A stretch of DNA of 64,000 bases from JAGWRI01 sp035700805. Lineage in GTDB: Bacteria; Gemmatimonadota; Gemmatimonadetes; Gemmatimonadales; Gemmatimonadaceae. Below are positions 63,453 through 64,000 of this stretch, one piece after another. Each line of letters opens with the position of its first letter. Position 1 is the first letter of the stretch. A program made the position numbers and the translations under genes. Below the pieces are notes generated by a model. That model saw only the letters and a list, made by a program, of their open reading frames with translations. It did no database searches and had not been told where the DNA came from. The stretch lies in NCBI GenBank assembly GCA_035700805.1, contig DASSOG010000056.1, positions 1 through 64,000 on the forward strand, written 5' to 3'.

Positions 63453-64000
63453 ATGGGCATTCGTCAGTTCAAGCCGGTGACGAAGGGCACGCGGTTTCGC
63501 AGTGTGTCGGACTTCAGCGACATCACGCGGACCACGCCGGAGAAGTCGCTGGTGGAGCCGCTGAAGAAGTCAGGCGGGCGCGACAACCACGGCCACATCG
63601 CCATGCGGCGGCGGGGCGGCGGGCACAAGCGCATGTACCGCGTGATTGACTTCAAGCGGAACAAGCACGGCGTGGTGGGCACGGTGCGCGAGATCGAGTA
63701 CGACCCCAATCGCTCGGCGCGTATTGCGCTTGTGGAATATCAGGATGGCGAGAAGCGCTACATCCTGCACCCCAAGGGGCTGGGCGTGGGAGACTCGATT
63801 GTCGCCGGCGCCGGTTCCGACATCCGTGTGGGGAACGCGCTGCCGCTGGCCGAGGTGCCCCTGGGCACCGCGGTGCACAACCTGGAGTTGAAGATCGGCA
63901 AGGGCGGGCAGATCTGCCGGTCGGCGGGCACGTCGGCGCAGGTGGTGGCCAAGGAAGGCGACTACGTGACGGTCCGGCTTTCGTCCACCGAGATGCGGCT
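63453..64000 (+). CDS. rplB: 50S ribosomal protein L2 (3' end outside window)
   Basis: The first 182 codons of L2: MGIRQFKPVTKGTRFRSV, SGGRDNHGHIAMRRRGGGHK, YRVIDFKRNKHGVVGTV and the SH3-like region ICRSAGTSAQVVAKEGDYV. The catalytic-centre His and the C-terminal part lie beyond the window edge. It starts 4 nt after rplW. Confidence 0.97.
   Translation, partial: MGIRQFKPVTKGTRFRSVSDFSDITRTTPEKSLVEPLKKSGGRDNHGHIAMRRRGGGHKRMYRVIDFKRNKHGVVGTVREIEYDPNRSARIALVEYQDGEKRYILHPKGLGVGDSIVAGAGSDIRVGNALPLAEVPLGTAVHNLELKIGKGGQICRSAGTSAQVVAKEGDYVTVRLSSTEMR

Overview
The window is high-GC bacterial chromosomal DNA. Most of it is a dense, conserved housekeeping region carrying two blocks of accessory sequence. 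Several traits fit Gemmatimonadota: large Rhs proteins, an ADOP-type orphan permease, many secreted proteins with Ala-Gln signal-peptide ends, and an EF-Tu whose switch I departs from the usual RGITI form. This assignment is an inference. No 16S gene is present to settle it.

Layout. (1) 1-4.8 kb is an accessory island. It holds the 3' end of an Rhs toxin gene overlapping a putative immunity lipoprotein, a short duplicated Rhs fragment, a VapBC-like toxin-antitoxin pair, a second Rhs C-terminal module, an antisense small gene, an IS200-type remnant with its end hairpin, and an antitoxin whose RelE/ParE-type partner is broken by a stop codon. (2) 4.8-9.1 kb (minus) is a TPR protein-GAF-ligA-V4R operon. 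(3) 9.15-14.35 kb (plus) holds a pyrimidine-nucleoside phosphorylase, two large GT-C-like membrane proteins and a small membrane protein, ending at a strong shared terminator. (4) 14.4-18.7 kb (minus) is enoyl-CoA hydratase-recF-dciA(DUF721)-gyrB. (5) 18.8-21.8 kb (plus) is glpK, a shrunken CcmF-like protein and a tiny zinc-ribbon membrane protein. (6) 21.8-26.3 kb (minus) holds cutA, a transglutaminase-fold protein lacking the catalytic Cys, and an ABC ATPase with its permease. (7) 26.4-35.1 kb (plus) is uvrA, a YbjN-like protein, pspA, an AI-2E/PerM-family protein, a DUF1611 protein, a degenerate ABC ATPase and cysS.

(8) 35.1-48.1 kb is the classic transcription/translation cluster. A consensus promoter drives tRNA-Thr, Tyr, Gly and Thr, followed by rpmG-secE-nusG-rplK-rplA-rplJ-rplL-rpoB-rpoC. 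In many bacteria rpsL follows rpoC directly. Here about 7.8 kb intervenes (48.1-55.8 kb). It holds a frameshifted secreted-protein gene, a secreted protein of unknown function, an orphan MazF, a degenerate second copy of the rpsL promoter, leader and first codons, and a compact operon. That operon encodes a small six-cysteine secreted peptide, a membrane-anchored DsbA-like thiol protein, a propeller-like lipoprotein and an 809-aa orphan ABC permease. (9) 55.8-64 kb resumes with rpsL-rpsG, an antisense secreted-protein gene, fusA, tuf and the start of the S10 operon (rpsJ, rplC, rplD, rplW, rplB), cut by the window edge.

The leading candidate for an undescribed system is the six-Cys peptide/DsbA-like/propeller/permease operon, together with the duplicated rpsL leader that appears to record how this DNA came to separate rpoC from rpsL.
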